A DNA stretch of 34,223 nucleotides from JAIPEK01 sp041685935 (GTDB taxonomy: Bacteria; Desulfobacterota; Desulfobacteria; Desulfobacterales; Desulfobacteraceae). The position numbers and the translations under genes were made by a program. The notes beneath the pieces are model-generated. The model was not told the origin of the DNA, ran no database searches, and saw only the letters and a program-made list of their open reading frames with translations. Shown piece by piece: positions 31,778 to 34,223 of this stretch (position 1 is its first letter; each line of letters starts with the position of its first letter). Where the stretch lies: positions 1 through 34,223 of the forward strand of contig JAWLES010000005.1 in assembly GCA_041685935.1 (NCBI GenBank). Reading direction: 5' to 3'.

Positions 31778-32538
31778 GGTATACTTCCAAAGAGATGATG
31801 GTGATCTGTGCGGCCAGGAAAATCCGCAACACTGATATAGTGTTCTGCGGTACGGGGATTTCTGTGCTGGCTGCCGTGACAGCCAAGTGCTGGCACGCGC
31901 CTGGATGTACCATTCTTTTTGAAACCGGGGCGGTTGATCCGTCACTCGAGGATCTTCCTCTTGCAGTGGGCGACCCCAGGGTAATGCACAGGGCGTCAGC
32001 CTTCTGCTCCCTTGCAGAGACACTGGCATTTCTTCAGAACCCGAAAACCGCCCGGCACGTTGTGGGCATCCTCGGGGCGGCCCAGATCGACTGTTACGGC
32101 AATCTCAATTCCACACGAATCAACAACGGCGAATCCGGCGAAGTCAGGCTGCCTGGAAGCGGCGGCGCATGCGACATGGCGTCGTCCGCCGGAAGAAAGA
32201 TAGTTTTCATGAAGCTGGAAAGGCGGCGTTTTGTGGAAAAACTCGATTATCTCACAAGTCCGGGGTGGCTTCAGGGGGGCAATACCAGGGAAAGACACGG
32301 GCTCCCCGGCCCGGGCCCCTGTCATGTGATAACGGACCGGGGCATCATGGAATTTGAAGAAGGGTCCAGAAGAATGGTTCTATCCAGGTATTATCCGGGA
32401 GAATCTGTCCGGGATCTTGCAGCAAGAGTGGAATTTCCGATTGATGTGGAAAGTTCAAAAGAGGCATTTGCGCCGACTGAAGAGGAACTTGCGGTGTTAA
32501 GGGAAAAAGCGGACCCTGAAAAACTGATACTTGACTGA
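31774..32538 (+). CDS. gctB: Glutaconate CoA-transferase-type subunit B
   Basis: 254 residues (Acidaminococcus GctB is about 266). Family I CoA-transferase beta subunit. The catalytic glutamate that forms the CoA thioester is E50 in CTILFETGAVDP, matching Glu54 of the Acidaminococcus enzyme in context. The oxyanion-hole glycine loop is RLPGSGGACDMASSA. The C-terminal part contains GPCHVITDRGIMEF, as in relatives. It is translationally coupled to gctA and followed by the IclR gene almost without a gap, so CoA-transferase and regulator share a transcript. It activates the acid for the dehydrogenase encoded two genes downstream. Confidence 0.9.
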   Translation: MRYTSKEMMVICAARKIRNTDIVFCGTGISVLAAVTAKCWHAPGCTILFETGAVDPSLEDLPLAVGDPRVMHRASAFCSLAETLAFLQNPKTARHVVGILGAAQIDCYGNLNSTRINNGESGEVRLPGSGGACDMASSAGRKIVFMKLERRRFVEKLDYLTSPGWLQGGNTRERHGLPGPGPCHVITDRGIMEFEEGSRRMVLSRYYPGESVRDLAARVEFPIDVESSKEAFAPTEEELAVLREKADPEKLILD

Positions 32539-32548
32539 AAGAACGATT

Positions 32549-33322
32549 ATGGAAAACCGGGAAAAAAAGCTGAATTCGATTGAAAAGGCGGTGAAAATCC
32601 TGCTGACATTCCAGGAATCATCTCAAAGCAGGGGAATCAGGGACTTGAGCAGCGAACTCGGGTTCAGCCCGGCAACTGTGCAGCGGATACTCAAGACCCT
32701 GAAATCATATGATTTTGTCCGCCAGGATCCGTCCACCCGGCAGTACTATATCGGGAACGTTTTTTACCGGTTTCTGCAGGCACTTCAGGCGTCGAATACC
32801 CTTACAAGCTACGCCAGGAGGTATATGGAAGAGCTTGCCTCAAAAACCAGGGAGACCGTTCATGTCAATATTATCGAAGGAGGCCATCGGCTCTGTATTG
32901 ACACCATCGAGTCTCCGCGGACCCTGAAGGCGGGCATGCCGGTCGGCCACCGGTCTCCCCTCCATGCAGGAGGTTCGGCCAAGTGTCTGCTGGCATTTTC
33001 TTCGGATGAATTTATCAGGGAATACATGGCAGGCAGTGATCTGGAAGCGGTTACTGACAATACCATCACAGAGGCGAAAGCCTTAAAGGAAGAGATCGCA
33101 CGTATACGGAAGAACGGCTACGCCCGGAGCCTTGGTGAAAGAACTCCGGGCCTGGGATCATTGAGCGCGCCGGTGCTGGATCACAACGGGAATGTTCAGG
33201 CAAGCCTCAGTCTTGCCGTGCCTGAAATCCGAATTTCCGACGACGTGTACCGTCATGACTGTGTGCGGAAACTTATGGAAGTGGCTGAATCGTTTTCAGG
33301 CGCCATGGGACACGGGAAATAA
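32549..33322 (+). CDS. IclR-family transcriptional regulator
   Basis: About 257 residues. N-terminal winged helix (about 5-70): LNSIEKAVKILLTFQ, RGIRDLSSELGFSPATVQRILKTLKSYDFVRQD. The C-terminal IclR effector domain (about 85-255) has TRETVHVNIIEGGHRLCIDTIESPRTL, GHRSPLHAGGSAKCLLAF, and RKNGYARSLGERTPGLGSLSAPVLDHNGNVQASLSLAVPE. The start is the ATG at 32549; a TTG at 32531 overlapping the gctB stop is an alternative. It sits inside the gct operon, between the CoA-transferase and the dehydrogenase, and is the obvious candidate for the paired palindromic operators at 30602-30628 and 30752-30767. The ligand is not known; an aromatic- or glutarate-derived acid is plausible. Confidence 0.9.
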   Translation: MENREKKLNSIEKAVKILLTFQESSQSRGIRDLSSELGFSPATVQRILKTLKSYDFVRQDPSTRQYYIGNVFYRFLQALQASNTLTSYARRYMEELASKTRETVHVNIIEGGHRLCIDTIESPRTLKAGMPVGHRSPLHAGGSAKCLLAFSSDEFIREYMAGSDLEAVTDNTITEAKALKEEIARIRKNGYARSLGERTPGLGSLSAPVLDHNGNVQASLSLAVPEIRISDDVYRHDCVRKLMEVAESFSGAMGHGK

Positions 33323-33354
33323 TGTATGAATAACTGAACATGTAAGGAGTGTGT

Positions 33355-34223
33355 ATGGATTTTAAACTTTCCACGGAACATGAAATGCTGAGAAAGGCGG
33401 TGCGGGAGTTTGCATCAAAAAAGATCGCCCCGAACGCGGATGAATGGGACAAAAATCACTATTTCCCCTACGAGGAGGCGATCAAGCCCATGGGGGAACT
33501 CGGGTTTTTCGGACTGGTGATTCCCGAAGAGTACGGCGGGGAGGACATGGGATGGCTTGCCGCAATGATCGTCACAGAAGAGATTGCAAAGGCCTCCTCT
33601 TCTCTGAGGGTCCAGGTTAACATGCAGGTGCTTGGCTGTGCCTATACCATTTTCAAGTACGGCACGGATGAAGCGGCACAAAAGTATGTGGAGAAGCTTT
33701 GCACGGCGGAATACGTGGGAGGTTTCGGTATCACTGAGCCGGACGCCGGGTCCGATGTCATGGCAATGGCATCCACTGCAGAGGACAAGGGGGATCACTT
33801 CCTTCTGAACGGTTCAAAAACCTGGATCTCCAACGCTGATGTGGCTGATGTTCTGATCTGCTATGCCTATACGGACCGGGATGCCGGATCAAAAGGTCTG
33901 TCCGCTTTTGTGATCGAGCCCCGGAATTTCAAGGGGGTCAGGACAAGCGCACTTGAGAAAATGGGGTCGCACTCCTCACCCACGGGCGAGGTGTTTCTGG
34001 ACAATGTCGAGGTGCCGAGGGAAAATCTTCTCGGCAGTCCAGGCAGCGGGGCAAAAATCGTATTCAGCTCCCTGAATCACACAAGGCTTTCAGCTGCCGC
34101 AGGTGCTGTGGGTGTGGCGCAGGCCTGCCTTGACGAGGTTTTGAAATACTGCAGCCAGAGGCGGCAGTTCGGTAAAAAGATCGGCGAGTTCCAGATGAAC
34201 CAGGACATGATAGCGCAGATGTC
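33355..34223 (+). CDS. Glutaryl-CoA dehydrogenase, non-decarboxylating type (3' end outside window)
   Basis: The first 289 residues of an acyl-CoA dehydrogenase with no stop before the window ends. AAGGAG precedes the ATG. Seen: the helical N-domain (MDFKLSTEHEMLRKAVREFASKKIAP, MGELGFFGLVIPEEYGGEDMGWLAAMIVTEEIA), the flavin-contacting GGFGITEPDAGSDVMAMASTAED and TWISNADVADVL, and the C-domain start SLNHTRLSAAAGAVGVAQACLDEVLKYCSQRRQFGKKIGEFQMNQDM. As far as I recall, it tracks the Desulfococcus multivorans enzyme that oxidises glutaryl-CoA to glutaconyl-CoA without losing CO2. That fits a genome with a separate glutaconyl-CoA decarboxylase. The catalytic glutamate lies beyond the end. Decarboxylating GCDH or another acyl-CoA dehydrogenase cannot be fully excluded. 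Confidence 0.9.
   Translation, partial: MDFKLSTEHEMLRKAVREFASKKIAPNADEWDKNHYFPYEEAIKPMGELGFFGLVIPEEYGGEDMGWLAAMIVTEEIAKASSSLRVQVNMQVLGCAYTIFKYGTDEAAQKYVEKLCTAEYVGGFGITEPDAGSDVMAMASTAEDKGDHFLLNGSKTWISNADVADVLICYAYTDRDAGSKGLSAFVIEPRNFKGVRTSALEKMGSHSSPTGEVFLDNVEVPRENLLGSPGSGAKIVFSSLNHTRLSAAAGAVGVAQACLDEVLKYCSQRRQFGKKIGEFQMNQDMIAQM

Noticed and set aside
1..34223. CRISPR array, IS element, prophage, tRNA or rRNA genes
   Set aside because: No regularly spaced repeats, transposase motifs, phage genes or RNA gene sequences were seen on reading the window; short RNA genes could still be missed without a covariance search.

Overview
The window looks like a contig from an anaerobic, probably sulfate-reducing member of the Desulfobacterota (Desulfobacterales-like). 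The evidence is the gene content: a tungsten-type aldehyde oxidoreductase, a D. vulgaris-style lactate oxidation island, a CooT/Fe-S operon, and a glutaryl-CoA/glutaconyl-CoA module whose last gene closely resembles the non-decarboxylating glutaryl-CoA dehydrogenase of Desulfococcus multivorans. That resemblance is judged from memory, not from a search. No rRNA, tRNA, IS element, prophage or CRISPR array was seen.

Layout. (1) 1-2285, + strand: a folP fragment, a YbbR/CdaR-like protein and coaX. Bases 1-98 are an exact reverse complement of 205-302, so the window begins with a fold-back that is most likely an assembly or amplification chimera; the true folP sequence is trustworthy only from about base 97. 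(2) 2471-4809, + strand: an AOR-family W-pterin oxidoreductase plus a MoaD/ThiS-like sulfur carrier. (3) 4817-11984, - strand: glcD-like and glcF-like D-2-hydroxyacid dehydrogenase subunits, a GntR/FadR regulator and an OxlT-like MFS carrier, followed by a chemoreceptor with a C-terminal hemerythrin domain. (4) 12374-18206, + strand: a TRAP transporter (dctP, dctQ, dctM), lutC and a fused lutB-lutA gene. The 389-bp divergent region between (3) and (4) carries TTGGT-N3-ACCAA-type sites, one next to the glcD start and one over the -10 of a good promoter facing the TRAP genes. I read (3) and (4) as one lactate regulon with D- and L-lactate branches and two uptake systems under the local GntR protein. 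(5) 18197-19075, - strand: a CDF metal exporter.

(6) 19272-23831, + strand: a sucrose module made of a fructokinase-like PfkB kinase, a sucrose-phosphate synthase fused to a HAD phosphatase, and a GH13 sucrose-phosphorylase-like enzyme. Together they can make sucrose and phosphorolyse it again. (7) 23840-30553, - strand: a biotin carrier, glutaconyl-CoA decarboxylase alpha subunit (gcdA), an orphan sensor kinase with an ABC-type periplasmic binding domain, a CooT-like nickel protein, a DUF3786/Fes iron-sulfur protein and a TauE/SafE-like permease. (8) 30791-34223, + strand: glutaconate-type CoA-transferase subunits A and B, an IclR regulator and a glutaryl-CoA dehydrogenase that runs off the window. 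Regions 7 and 8 diverge from a 237-bp control region holding two near-identical palindromic operators, one in front of each arm.

Pathway reading for 7 and 8: CoA transfer to glutarate, oxidation to glutaconyl-CoA without decarboxylation, then biotin-dependent decarboxylation to crotonyl-CoA. The Na+-pumping membrane subunit (GcdB) is not in the window. No single wholly novel system was proven. The most promising leads are the sucrose cycle, the kinase-CooT-DUF3786-TauE block behind gcdA, the AOR with an altered cysteine spacing, and the two symmetric control regions.
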